From Candidatus Omnitrophota bacterium (lineage in GTDB: Bacteria > Omnitrophota > Gorgyraeia > Gygaellales > Profunditerraquicolaceae), in assembly GCA_028716305.1 (NCBI GenBank), contig JAQUQA010000038.1, positions 4,021-9,130 on the forward strand: 5,110 nt of DNA, in the 5' to 3' direction. The position numbers were made by a program, and so were the translations under genes. Below, in pieces: positions 1 to 5,110 of this stretch. Numbering within the stretch: position 1 is the stretch's first letter; every line of letters begins with the position of its first letter. The notes under the pieces are model-generated. The model was not told where the DNA came from, did no database searches, and saw nothing but the letters and a program-made list of their open reading frames with translations.

Positions 1-30
1 TTTATGGGTTTTAACGGGTTTAGATTTTAA
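1..30 (+). CDS. rnfA: RnfA C-terminus (partial, 5' end outside window)
   Basis: Frame 1 from the first base reads FMGFNGFRF and stops at TAA (28-30), two bases before the rnfB start. The family ends in a very similar way: E. coli RsxA/RnfA closes with FMGFSGLVKL. RnfA is an integral membrane subunit of the Rnf ferredoxin:NAD+ oxidoreductase, and rnfA directly before rnfB is the usual order in rnfCDGEAB operons. Only nine codons are visible, so the call rests on this short match plus the gene order. A different upstream gene is possible but less likely. Confidence 0.72.
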   Translation, partial: FMGFNGFRF

Positions 31-32
31 CC

Positions 33-848
33 ATGATTATTTTAGCGACGATTTTAACCTTAAGCGGTCTGGGGCTGATTTTCGGCATCGGGCTGGCCTT
101 TGCCTCAAAAAAGTTCTGCGTAGTCACGGACCCGCGCCTGGAAAAAGTTTATAATAAGCTTCCCGGCGCCAACTGCGGGGCCTGCGGCTCTCCCGGTTGT
201 ATGGGGTTTGCCGAGGGGTTGATCCACGGTTCGTGCAGTGTAAACGGCTGCACGGTAGTCAAAGACAACGTCCGTCAGGAGATTGCCGGGATCTTAGGGG
301 TAAAGGCGGAAAAAACAGTAAAGACCGCGGCAGTATTGCATTGTCACGGCGGCAAAAGCAGGGCTAAGGATAAGTATGTCTATCAGGGCGTGCGGGATTG
401 CATTGCCGCCAACCTTCTGCAGCAGGGGCCCAAGGCATGCGTTTACGGTTGTATCGGTTATGGTACCTGTGCTAGGATCTGTCCGTTTGGGGCGATCAAG
501 ATGGGCGAAGATAACCTTCCGGTAGTTGATGAAAATAAATGCACTGCCTGCGGAAAATGCGTGGCAATCTGTCCAAAGCAGCTTTTTAGCCTGGTGGAGG
601 TAACTAAAAGTTACGCCGTGCGCTGCAGGTCCCTTGACCTGGGTAAAAAAGTTAGCGATGTCTGTTCTGTCGGCTGCATTGCCTGCCGCAGGTGTGAGAA
701 GGCCTGCCCGGTAAAGGCAATTAAAATTATCGATAATCTTTCGGTAATCGATTATAATATCTGTGAAAATCACGGGGAATGTTTTAAGGTTTGCCCGACT
801 TCCAGTATCGCCCGGAAGGAAAAAACAGTCTGGAGTAATAAAAAATGA
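33..848 (+). CDS. rnfB: RnfB, iron-sulfur subunit of the Rnf electron transport complex
   Basis: RnfB is the membrane-anchored iron-sulfur subunit of Rnf, which couples electron flow between reduced ferredoxin and NAD+ to Na+ or H+ transport. Residues 1-24 form one hydrophobic anchor. Next comes the RnfB-type 4Fe-4S domain, with Cys48, Cys51, Cys56 and Cys73 (CxxCx4Cx16C, within GANCGACGSPGC). Four ferredoxin-type motifs follow: Cys136/140/146/150, Cys170/173/176/180, Cys211/215/218/221/225, and Cys244/250/254. This matches the long RnfB form of anaerobes (271 aa here, against about 190 in E. coli RsxB). In the last motif the expected second Cys is His247 (CENHGEC). The start lies 2 nt after the upstream rnfA stop. 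I see no good Shine-Dalgarno site, so translation is probably coupled to rnfA. The stop overlaps the purN start. The assignment is firm; the number of clusters actually bound is inferred. Confidence 0.95.
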   Translation: MIILATILTLSGLGLIFGIGLAFASKKFCVVTDPRLEKVYNKLPGANCGACGSPGCMGFAEGLIHGSCSVNGCTVVKDNVRQEIAGILGVKAEKTVKTAAVLHCHGGKSRAKDKYVYQGVRDCIAANLLQQGPKACVYGCIGYGTCARICPFGAIKMGEDNLPVVDENKCTACGKCVAICPKQLFSLVEVTKSYAVRCRSLDLGKKVSDVCSVGCIACRRCEKACPVKAIKIIDNLSVIDYNICENHGECFKVCPTSSIARKEKTVWSNKK

Positions 849-1453
849 CCAAGATTGCAGTCTTTGCTTCGGGGAAAGGGAGTAATTTCGCTGCCATCGC
901 CAGGGCAATAAAAAAAGGCCGGCTCGACGCAGAATTGGCTTTATTAGTTTGCGACAACCCCGGGGCCCCGGTGATCCAGCGGGCAAAACGCCTGAAAGTA
1001 AAGGTCGCCCTGGTGAAGAAAGAGAATTTTTCCTCGCGGGAAGATTTTGAAAAAGCGGTTATCCGGCATCTGCAAGAAAACGGGGTCGATTTGATCGTTC
1101 TGGCGGGTTTTATGCGTATGCTCGGCGCGGAGCTGCTCAGTAATTACCAGGGCAGGATACTGAATATCCATCCGGCGCTCTTGCCGGCCTTTAAGGGGTC
1201 AGAGGGGATTAAAGACGCCTTTACCTACGGCGCCAAGATTACCGGGGTAACCGTGCATTTTGTCGATGAAAAAATGGATCATGGGCCGATTATCCTGCAG
1301 GCCGCGGTCAAGGTCGAGGAAAAGGACACCCTGGAATCACTGGAGACAAAGATCCATAAACTCGAACATAAGCTTTATCCTGAGGCCATCCGTTTATTTA
1401 TCGGCGGCAAGCTGCGGATCGAAGGCAGGAGGGTCAGAATTTCCATTCCTTGA
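845..1453 (+). CDS. purN: Phosphoribosylglycinamide formyltransferase (GAR transformylase)
   Basis: PurN is the cytoplasmic enzyme that transfers a formyl group from 10-formyltetrahydrofolate to glycinamide ribonucleotide, an early step of de novo purine synthesis. The family's phosphate-binding start is present (ASGKGSNF, residues 8-15). The catalytic triad of E. coli PurN (Asn106, His108, Asp144) corresponds here to Asn107 and His109 in ILNIHPALLP and Asp145 in DEKMDHGPII. The length of 202 aa is normal for the family. The ATG overlaps the rnfB stop as ATGA, and GGAG at 832-835 is a well-placed ribosome binding site, so both the start and translational coupling to rnfB are well supported. 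Its 3' end overlaps the convergent lipoprotein gene by 20 bp. The C-terminal tail after about residue 185 is variable in this family and shows nothing unusual. Confidence 0.96.
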   Translation: MTKIAVFASGKGSNFAAIARAIKKGRLDAELALLVCDNPGAPVIQRAKRLKVKVALVKKENFSSREDFEKAVIRHLQENGVDLIVLAGFMRMLGAELLSNYQGRILNIHPALLPAFKGSEGIKDAFTYGAKITGVTVHFVDEKMDHGPIILQAAVKVEEKDTLESLETKIHKLEHKLYPEAIRLFIGGKLRIEGRRVRISIP

Positions 1454-2330
1454 AGCTTTCCAAAACCGCCTGTCGGTTAAGCAGGTTTCTGTTTTTTGTC
1501 GCCAGGTTATCCAGTTCGATAAATGAAAAATCCCTGTAATCATAAATTCTCAGCGTGTTTATGATTATCTTGAATATCTCGCTGTCGATATCCGCGTTTT
1601 TCCCCACTTCCGGTTTCTCGAATTTAAACTTGATCCGCTGTTCTATCTGCCAGGAGATGAATTGTTTCATGTTTACATCGGTATAACGCAGGGAATCCCC
1701 GTTTTTGTCCCCGATGATGTCCGCGGAGATCGCGCTATCCTGAATATCGCGGTGCTGGAATTCGGAAACCGGGATATGGTAAAAGGAGAGTTTTTTTAGG
1801 TCCTGGAAGTAGAAGGTGTCCCGCAGGACAAATCCGTTTTTGATATCCGCGGTAACGATGCAGAAAAAATGCGGGCCGTTCTTTTTGAGGTCTTCGGCGC
1901 TGAAAATCACCCGGCGCAGGACCTTCCAGACGCTATTGATTTTCTCTGCGGCGTCCTTTTCGTATTTGATCTGCTGGTACTTATCTTTTTCCGGGACCGG
2001 TATTATTTTGTAGCGGACCTTCAGGCCGTCATCCGGGAAGCTGGCACGGTTCTCTTCCACCTTGAACCGCTCGATATTTTTCTGCGGCTTGTCGTTTTCC
2101 TCGAAGAGGTTCTCCAGCGGCAGGTAGACCCAAAGTGTTTTGCCGATCAGCTTGACGTGGACGTCGACTTTGTATTCGTTTTTGCAGATATCCTTTACTG
2201 CCTGCGGGATGTTTTCTCTTAAGTAGGTAGGGCTGGTGGAAGAGGAGCATCCAAAGAAGAGAGGCAATAAGGCCAGCAGGCTAAGGGCGGTTCTTACCGA
2301 ATTCCTTAAAGATCGCCTCGATTTCGTCAT
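1434..2330 (-). CDS. Predicted lipoprotein of unknown function
   Basis: I do not recognise this 298-aa protein. Its N-terminus is a typical lipoprotein signal: a basic n-region (five Arg/Lys among residues 3-13), a hydrophobic stretch at about 15-26, and Cys28 in the lipobox-like LFFGC. Ser at 29-31 argues against inner-membrane retention, so outer-membrane anchoring is inferred. The mature part is polar and mixed alpha/beta in character, rich in Lys, Asp and aromatic residues, and has no other membrane segment. It has short strand-like pieces such as VDVHVKLIGKTLWVYLPLE (55-73). There is one further Cys (157) and no obvious catalytic motif. The ATG at 2330 lies 50 nt inside the end of the upstream FtsH-type gene. 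No ATG, GTG or TTG between it and the hydrophobic core would keep the signal peptide, so the overlap appears real. Upstream AG-rich bases (GAAGAG) form only a weak ribosome binding site. Expression is probably coupled to the protease gene. Confidence 0.85.
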   Translation of the reverse strand: MTKSRRSLRNSVRTALSLLALLPLFFGCSSSTSPTYLRENIPQAVKDICKNEYKVDVHVKLIGKTLWVYLPLENLFEENDKPQKNIERFKVEENRASFPDDGLKVRYKIIPVPEKDKYQQIKYEKDAAEKINSVWKVLRRVIFSAEDLKKNGPHFFCIVTADIKNGFVLRDTFYFQDLKKLSFYHIPVSEFQHRDIQDSAISADIIGDKNGDSLRYTDVNMKQFISWQIEQRIKFKFEKPEVGKNADIDSEIFKIIINTLRIYDYRDFSFIELDNLATKNRNLLNRQAVLESFKEWKF

Positions 2331-3957
2331 AATTCAACTCTTCTTTCGCCAATAGTTCTTTTGCGATGCGCTCCAAAAGCGGCTCTTCCTTTTTCAGCAG
2401 TTCTATGACGTCTTTCAAGCAACCCTGCATGATCTCCTGCACATCATTATCGAGTTTGGCCTTGATCTCTTCGGACATCAAGATCGTGCCGCCGATACGT
2501 TTATAGAAGTCGAGGGCGTGAAAATCCCCGATGATCCCCGATTTACCCATGCCCATGCGCCAGACCATATTATGCGCGGTATAAAGCGCCGAGGCGAAAT
2601 CCTGGCCCACGCCGGAGGTGGTAAATCCGAGTTTGATCTTTTCCGCGGCATAAGAACCCAGGGAGATCCTAATGTCATTCAAAAGCTGCTGCTGGTCCTC
2701 AATGAAGATTTCTTCGCGTTCCGGCACCCAGGTGACGCCGCCGGTATGCCCGCGCGGGGTAATCGTGATTTTAAAGACGTCTTTTGTCGGTACCAACAGA
2801 TACGTGACAATGGCGTGTCCGGCCTCGTGATAGGCGATTTGGTTCTTTTCCTTTTCGCTGATTTTGATACGCCGCTTGATACCCAGGGCGATCCTTTCGC
2901 GGGCGTCATCGACGTCTTTCATGGTGATTGCCGCGCGGCGGTTGCGCACCGCGATCAAAGCGGCCTCTCTGATCATGTTGGCGATATCCGCGGGGCTGCT
3001 GCCCACGGTGATCCTGGCTAGGCGCGGTATATTGACGTCTTTGGCGTCATGCTGGACGTTTTTCAGGTAGTAGGCCAGTAGTTTCTGGCGGTCTTCCAGG
3101 CTGGGTTTATCCACGTAGATCTTACGGTCGAATCTTCCCGGACGCAGCAGCGCCGCGTCGAGAAAATATTCCGGCATATTGGTAGCTCCGATGATGACGA
3201 TGTTGACATCTTTTTCTTTTAAGCCGTCCATCTCTACCAGCAGCTGGTTTAGGGTGGTATTAGTTTCGGTCTGCCCGCCAAATCCGGAGTCCGAGGAGCG
3301 CTGGGCGCCTACGGCATCTATTTCATCGATGAAAATCAGGCAGCCGCCTTCCATCTCAGCCAACTGACGGGCATTTTTGAATAAGCTGCGGATCCTTCCG
3401 GCGCCCACGCCGACGAACATTTCGACGAATTCCGAACCGGACATCGAGATAAAAGGGAGCCTGGCTTCCGTGGCAATCGCCTTGGCAAGGTAGGTCTTGC
3501 CGCAACCGGGAGGCCCCATCATTAATATCCCGCGCAGGATCTTGCCGCCGATGCGCTGAAGGTCAGCGCGGTCCTTGATCAACTTGACTACTTCCAGGGC
3601 CTCTTGCTTGGCCTCGTCCATGCCGATAACGTCATTCCAGGTGATCCCAAGCTCCTGCCCGGAGATGGATTTTTTCTTGCTTTGGGTGAAAGACTGGGCC
3701 CCGTGTTTCATAAAGAGCCAGTACCACATTAAGGTATAGACCACGCCGAAAATCAGGGCCATGATCACCTGCAGATACAGCTGCAAGGGGATCATCGCCA
3801 GCTGTGATTGGCGCAGGTAGGATTCGACTTCGTTCCAGGCGCGTAACCCCCGGATAACCAGGATGACCAGGGTGATACCAAGGAGAAACAAAAAGGTCAT
3901 CATAATAATGCGGATCCAGTAAAGTTTCCAGAAAAACTTGATCTTCTTCCAGTCCAT
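2281..3957 (-). CDS. FtsH-type membrane AAA+ zinc metalloprotease, short divergent form
   Basis: This is an ATP-dependent, membrane-anchored protease of the FtsH (M41) family, which extracts and degrades membrane and cytoplasmic proteins as a hexamer. Two membrane segments lie at about 17-37 and 58-83. The AAA+ module has Walker A GPPGCGKT (148-155), the pore loop FVG (181-183), Walker B LIFIDE (207-212), and the second region of homology ending RPGRFDR with Arg275 and Arg278. The zinc site is HEAGH (377-381) with a third ligand at Asp453; the spacing matches E. coli His417/Asp495. At 558 aa it is shorter than E. coli FtsH (about 645). The loop between the membrane segments is only about 20 residues instead of about 70, and the C-terminal tail is also shorter. 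Several usual FtsH signatures are altered: SSPADIANM (320-328) where FSGADLANL is expected, and RGHTGGVTW (402-410) where RGLALGYT is expected. It may be a paralogue rather than the housekeeping ftsH, so no symbol is given. AGGAG at 3963-3967, 5 nt before the ATG, supports the start. Confidence 0.93.
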   Translation of the reverse strand: MDWKKIKFFWKLYWIRIIMMTFLFLLGITLVILVIRGLRAWNEVESYLRQSQLAMIPLQLYLQVIMALIFGVVYTLMWYWLFMKHGAQSFTQSKKKSISGQELGITWNDVIGMDEAKQEALEVVKLIKDRADLQRIGGKILRGILMMGPPGCGKTYLAKAIATEARLPFISMSGSEFVEMFVGVGAGRIRSLFKNARQLAEMEGGCLIFIDEIDAVGAQRSSDSGFGGQTETNTTLNQLLVEMDGLKEKDVNIVIIGATNMPEYFLDAALLRPGRFDRKIYVDKPSLEDRQKLLAYYLKNVQHDAKDVNIPRLARITVGSSPADIANMIREAALIAVRNRRAAITMKDVDDARERIALGIKRRIKISEKEKNQIAYHEAGHAIVTYLLVPTKDVFKITITPRGHTGGVTWVPEREEIFIEDQQQLLNDIRISLGSYAAEKIKLGFTTSGVGQDFASALYTAHNMVWRMGMGKSGIIGDFHALDFYKRIGGTILMSEEIKAKLDNDVQEIMQGCLKDVIELLKKEEPLLERIAKELLAKEELNYDEIEAIFKEFGKNRP

Positions 3958-3961
3958 TTTT

Positions 3962-3967
3962 TCTCCT
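3962..3967 (-). promoter_or_regulatory. Ribosome binding site of the FtsH-type gene
   Basis: On the minus strand AGGAGA precedes the ATG at 3957 by a short A-rich spacer of about 5 nt. It is a strong Shine-Dalgarno match and fixes this start, which also places two membrane segments at the N-terminus as expected for the family. Confidence 0.75.
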
Positions 3968-3997
3968 GTTTGTCTTTTTCGCTAACTTAATGTTTAA

Positions 3998-4026
3998 AAA
4001 ATACCATATTAGGCAGGGATAGTCAA
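3998..4026 (-). promoter_or_regulatory. Predicted sigma70-type promoter for the FtsH-type/lipoprotein unit
   Basis: On the minus strand there is TTGACT (4021-4026), a 17-bp spacer, and TATTTT (3998-4003). The TGG directly before the -10 element makes an extended -10 (TGnTATTTT). Transcription would start near 3991 and give a leader of roughly 34 nt. No terminator separates the protease gene from the overlapping lipoprotein gene, so both should be on this transcript. Predicted by eye only. Confidence 0.62.
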
Positions 4027-4058
4027 ACCTTTTCTCGAGATGCATTGGCGCGAGAGGT

Positions 4059-4085
4059 GTTCGGCGTACGCTTTACACGCCGAAC
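4059..4085. repeat. Inverted repeat with 9-bp perfect arms
   Basis: GTTCGGCGT (4059-4067) and its exact reverse complement ACGCCGAAC (4077-4085) flank a 9-nt loop. The outer bases 4056-4058 and 4086-4088 could extend the stem with wobble pairs. The right arm belongs to the heptad repeat that follows, so the hairpin may come from one repeat unit in the opposite orientation. There is no T-run after either arm, so it does not look like an intrinsic terminator. Confidence 0.7.
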
Positions 4086-4109
4086 GCTGAATACCGAACG
4101 CCGTCCGAA
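4068..4109. repeat. Degenerate 7-bp tandem repeat, block 1 (GAACGCC family)
   Basis: Read in 7-base steps from 4068, this stretch gives related units. The clearest are GAACGCT (4082-4088), GAATACC (4089-4095) and GAACGCC (4096-4102), with more decayed units on both sides (4068-4081 and 4103-4109). It adjoins block 2 after a 2-nt slip. It is non-coding and lies between two divergent promoters. Confidence 0.65.
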
Positions 4110-4111
4110 TC

Positions 4112-4161
4112 TGTGCCCTGTGACTTGTGCCCTGTGACTTGTGCCCTTGTGACCTGTGACC
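4112..4161. repeat. 7-bp tandem repeat, block 2 (TGTGCCC / TGTGACY family)
   Basis: Seven units of seven bases lie here with one single-base insertion (4147). TGTGCCC occurs at 4112, 4126 and 4140. TGTGACT occurs at 4119 and 4133, and TGTGACC at 4148 and 4155. The first four units alternate, so they also form two perfect copies of a 14-bp repeat. This is the cleanest part of the array. Confidence 0.88.
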
Positions 4162-4162
4162 T

Positions 4163-4197
4163 TGTATGGTCCTTGGTTCTTGGTCCATGGTCCTGGA
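4163..4197. repeat. Degenerate 7-bp tandem repeat, block 3 (TCCWTGG family)
   Basis: Five units of seven bases follow block 2 after a 1-nt slip: TGTATGG at 4163, TCCTTGG at 4170, TTCTTGG at 4177, TCCATGG at 4184, and a shortened TCCTGGA at 4191. The first unit begins like block 2 and ends like block 3, which looks like a transition between the two families. The block ends about 25 bp before the eno -35 element. Confidence 0.78.
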
Positions 4198-4222
4198 TTT
4201 ACGTCGAACAAAATTGATTCCC

Positions 4223-4250
4223 TTGACTTTATTCTAATTATATGTATAAT
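4223..4250 (+). promoter_or_regulatory. Predicted sigma70-type promoter of eno
   Basis: TTGACT (4223-4228) is followed by a 16-bp spacer and a perfect TATAAT (4245-4250) in an A+T-rich stretch. Transcription would start near 4257, leaving a leader of only about 24 nt with no room for a riboswitch. The strength of the elements fits high expression of a glycolytic gene. It is divergent from the FtsH-type promoter, with the repeat patch between them. Confidence 0.75.
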
Positions 4251-4265
4251 TGATTTTCTATAACA

Positions 4266-4271
4266 GGGAGG
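4266..4271 (+). promoter_or_regulatory. Ribosome binding site of eno
   Basis: GGGAGG ends 9 nt before the ATG at 4281. It is a strong Shine-Dalgarno match and fixes the enolase start, which also fits the N-terminus of the family. Confidence 0.8.
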
Positions 4272-4280
4272 ATTTTTAAA

Positions 4281-5110
4281 ATGACAAAGATCAAAAAAGT
4301 TTTAGCCAGAGAAATACTTGATTCACGCGGTAATCCCACGGTTGAAGTAGAGATTGTCCTGGACAATGGGATCCTGGGCAGGGCGGCGGTTCCTTCCGGG
4401 GCCTCAACAGGAGAAAAGGAAGCCCTGGAGTTAAGAGACGGGGATAAAAAGAGATACCTGGGAAAGGGCGTCTTAAAGGCCGTTAGTAACGTTAACGACG
4501 TAATTGCTTCTAAAATAACCGGTTTTGAACCTGATTTTAGAAAGATTGACGAAGCATTGATCGCTCTGGATGGGACGGAGAATAAATCCAAGCTGGGGGC
4601 AAACGCCATCCTGGGGGTTTCCATGGCAGCGGCAAAGGCCGCGGCAATCGAGAAAAAGGAACCGCTTTACAGGTTTTTAGGCGGCCAGGAGGCCAAGACC
4701 CTCCCTGTGCCCCTGATGAACATCTTAAACGGCGGCATGCATGCCGATAATAACCTGGATATCCAGGAGTTCATGATCATGCCTATCGGCGCGCCATCGT
4801 TCAGGGAGGCGTTGAGATACGCCGCGGAGGTCTTTCATAACCTTAAATCGATATTAAAATCCAAGGGGCTGGCTACTTCCGTCGGTGATGAAGGAGGTTT
4901 TGCTCCCAATCTCGGTTCCAATCACGAGGCCCTGGAGCTGATCCTGCAGGCGATTGAAAAAGCAGGGTATAAGCCCGGCAAAGACATATTTCTTGCCCTT
5001 GATTGCGCGGCAAGTTCCTTTGCCAAAGAAGGAGGCTATGAATTTGAGGGCTCCCTGAAAAAAGCGGCTGAGATGATTTCCATTTACGCCAGCTGGTTAG
5101 GCAAGTATCC
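4281..5110 (+). CDS. eno: Enolase (phosphopyruvate hydratase), 3' end outside window
   Basis: Enolase interconverts 2-phosphoglycerate and phosphoenolpyruvate in glycolysis and gluconeogenesis, using Mg2+, in the cytoplasm. The first 276 codons plus two bases are present, with no stop before the window ends; the family is usually about 425-430 aa, so roughly two thirds is seen. The opening REILDSRGNPTVEVE (10-24) and the mobile active-site loop PSGASTGEKEALELRDG (38-54) are diagnostic. Later signatures are LNGGMHADNN (149-158, with His154), Glu163 in DIQEFM, Glu204 in VGDEGGFAPN, and Asp241 in ALDCAAS. The last three match E. coli Glu167, Glu208 and the Mg2+ ligand Asp245. The remaining catalytic Lys and two metal ligands lie beyond the window. 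The gene has its own promoter and ribosome binding site and appears to start a transcription unit. Confidence 0.97.
   Translation, partial: MTKIKKVLAREILDSRGNPTVEVEIVLDNGILGRAAVPSGASTGEKEALELRDGDKKRYLGKGVLKAVSNVNDVIASKITGFEPDFRKIDEALIALDGTENKSKLGANAILGVSMAAAKAAAIEKKEPLYRFLGGQEAKTLPVPLMNILNGGMHADNNLDIQEFMIMPIGAPSFREALRYAAEVFHNLKSILKSKGLATSVGDEGGFAPNLGSNHEALELILQAIEKAGYKPGKDIFLALDCAASSFAKEGGYEFEGSLKKAAEMISIYASWLGKY

Noticed and set aside
294..986. Minus-strand 230-aa open frame opposite rnfB and purN.
   Set aside because: It spans two confidently assigned plus-strand genes and has low-complexity, unfamily-like sequence; it is an antisense shadow.
1463..1497. Weak hairpin (CCTG with CAGG) followed by a T-rich stretch, as a terminator for purN.
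   Set aside because: The stem is only about 4 bp with a bulge, the T-run is interrupted and offset, and the site lies inside the coding end of the lipoprotein gene.
1869..2222. Plus-strand 117-aa open frame opposite the lipoprotein gene.
   Set aside because: Since the lipoprotein itself is unrecognised, I compared both strands. The minus-strand frame is much longer, has a signal peptide with a lipobox, and follows the protease gene. The plus frame has none of these supports.
2518..3021. Plus-strand 167-aa open frame opposite the FtsH-type gene.
   Set aside because: The minus strand here encodes the conserved AAA and protease domains, including HEAGH. The opposite frame shows no recognisable motif and no ribosome binding site.
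4033..4055. Short inverted repeat TCTCG/CGAGA with a 13-nt loop next to the FtsH-type promoter.
   Set aside because: Five-base arms at this spacing are common by chance, and nothing else supports an operator here.
4068..4197. Possible CRISPR array or transcription-factor binding-site cluster.
   Set aside because: The units are 7 bp, contiguous and without spacers, which excludes CRISPR. The unit families change along the stretch, which does not fit repeated copies of one operator.
4023..4211. Minus-strand 62-aa reading frame in the divergent intergenic region.
   Set aside because: It is a translation of the heptad repeats (VTGH-type repetitive peptide), has no ribosome binding site, and begins and ends around the repeat patch.
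4238..4624. Minus-strand 128-aa open frame opposite the start of eno.
   Set aside because: It covers the eno promoter and the conserved enolase N-terminus on the other strand and is an antisense shadow.

Overview
The window holds five genes: three on the + strand and two on the - strand. It looks like bacterial chromosome of roughly balanced base composition from an anaerobic or fermentative Gram-negative-type organism. The evidence for that is an Rnf complex with a long, cluster-rich RnfB, and a predicted lipoprotein with Ser after the lipobox Cys. The style (Rnf genes, compact overlapping genes, an intergenic patch of degenerate 7-bp repeats) reminds me of uncultured Omnitrophota-like genomes. 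That placement is an impression, not shown by the sequence.

Left part (1-1453, + strand): the last nine codons of rnfA, then rnfB, then purN. rnfA and rnfB are 2 nt apart, and rnfB and purN overlap by 4 nt (ATGA). This is the 3' end of an rnf operon with a purine-synthesis gene (GAR formyltransferase) translationally coupled behind it.

Middle part (1434-3957, - strand): a divergent FtsH-type membrane AAA+ zinc metalloprotease of 558 aa that lacks the usual extracytoplasmic domain. A 298-aa predicted lipoprotein of unknown function follows, starting 50 nt inside the protease gene. The two probably form one transcription unit and may work together at the envelope. The lipoprotein gene runs tail-to-tail into purN, overlapping it by 20 bp.

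Right part (3958-5110): a 323-bp divergent intergenic region, then the first 276 codons of eno (enolase), which runs off the window. The intergenic region has a good sigma70-type promoter facing each way. Between the promoters lies a run of about 17 degenerate 7-bp repeat units in three sequence families (4068-4197), bordered by an inverted repeat. This heptad patch, the shortened FtsH with its overlapping lipoprotein gene, and a Cys-to-His change in the last cluster motif of RnfB are the points most worth a second look. I see no RNA genes, insertion sequences, CRISPR arrays or defence system.
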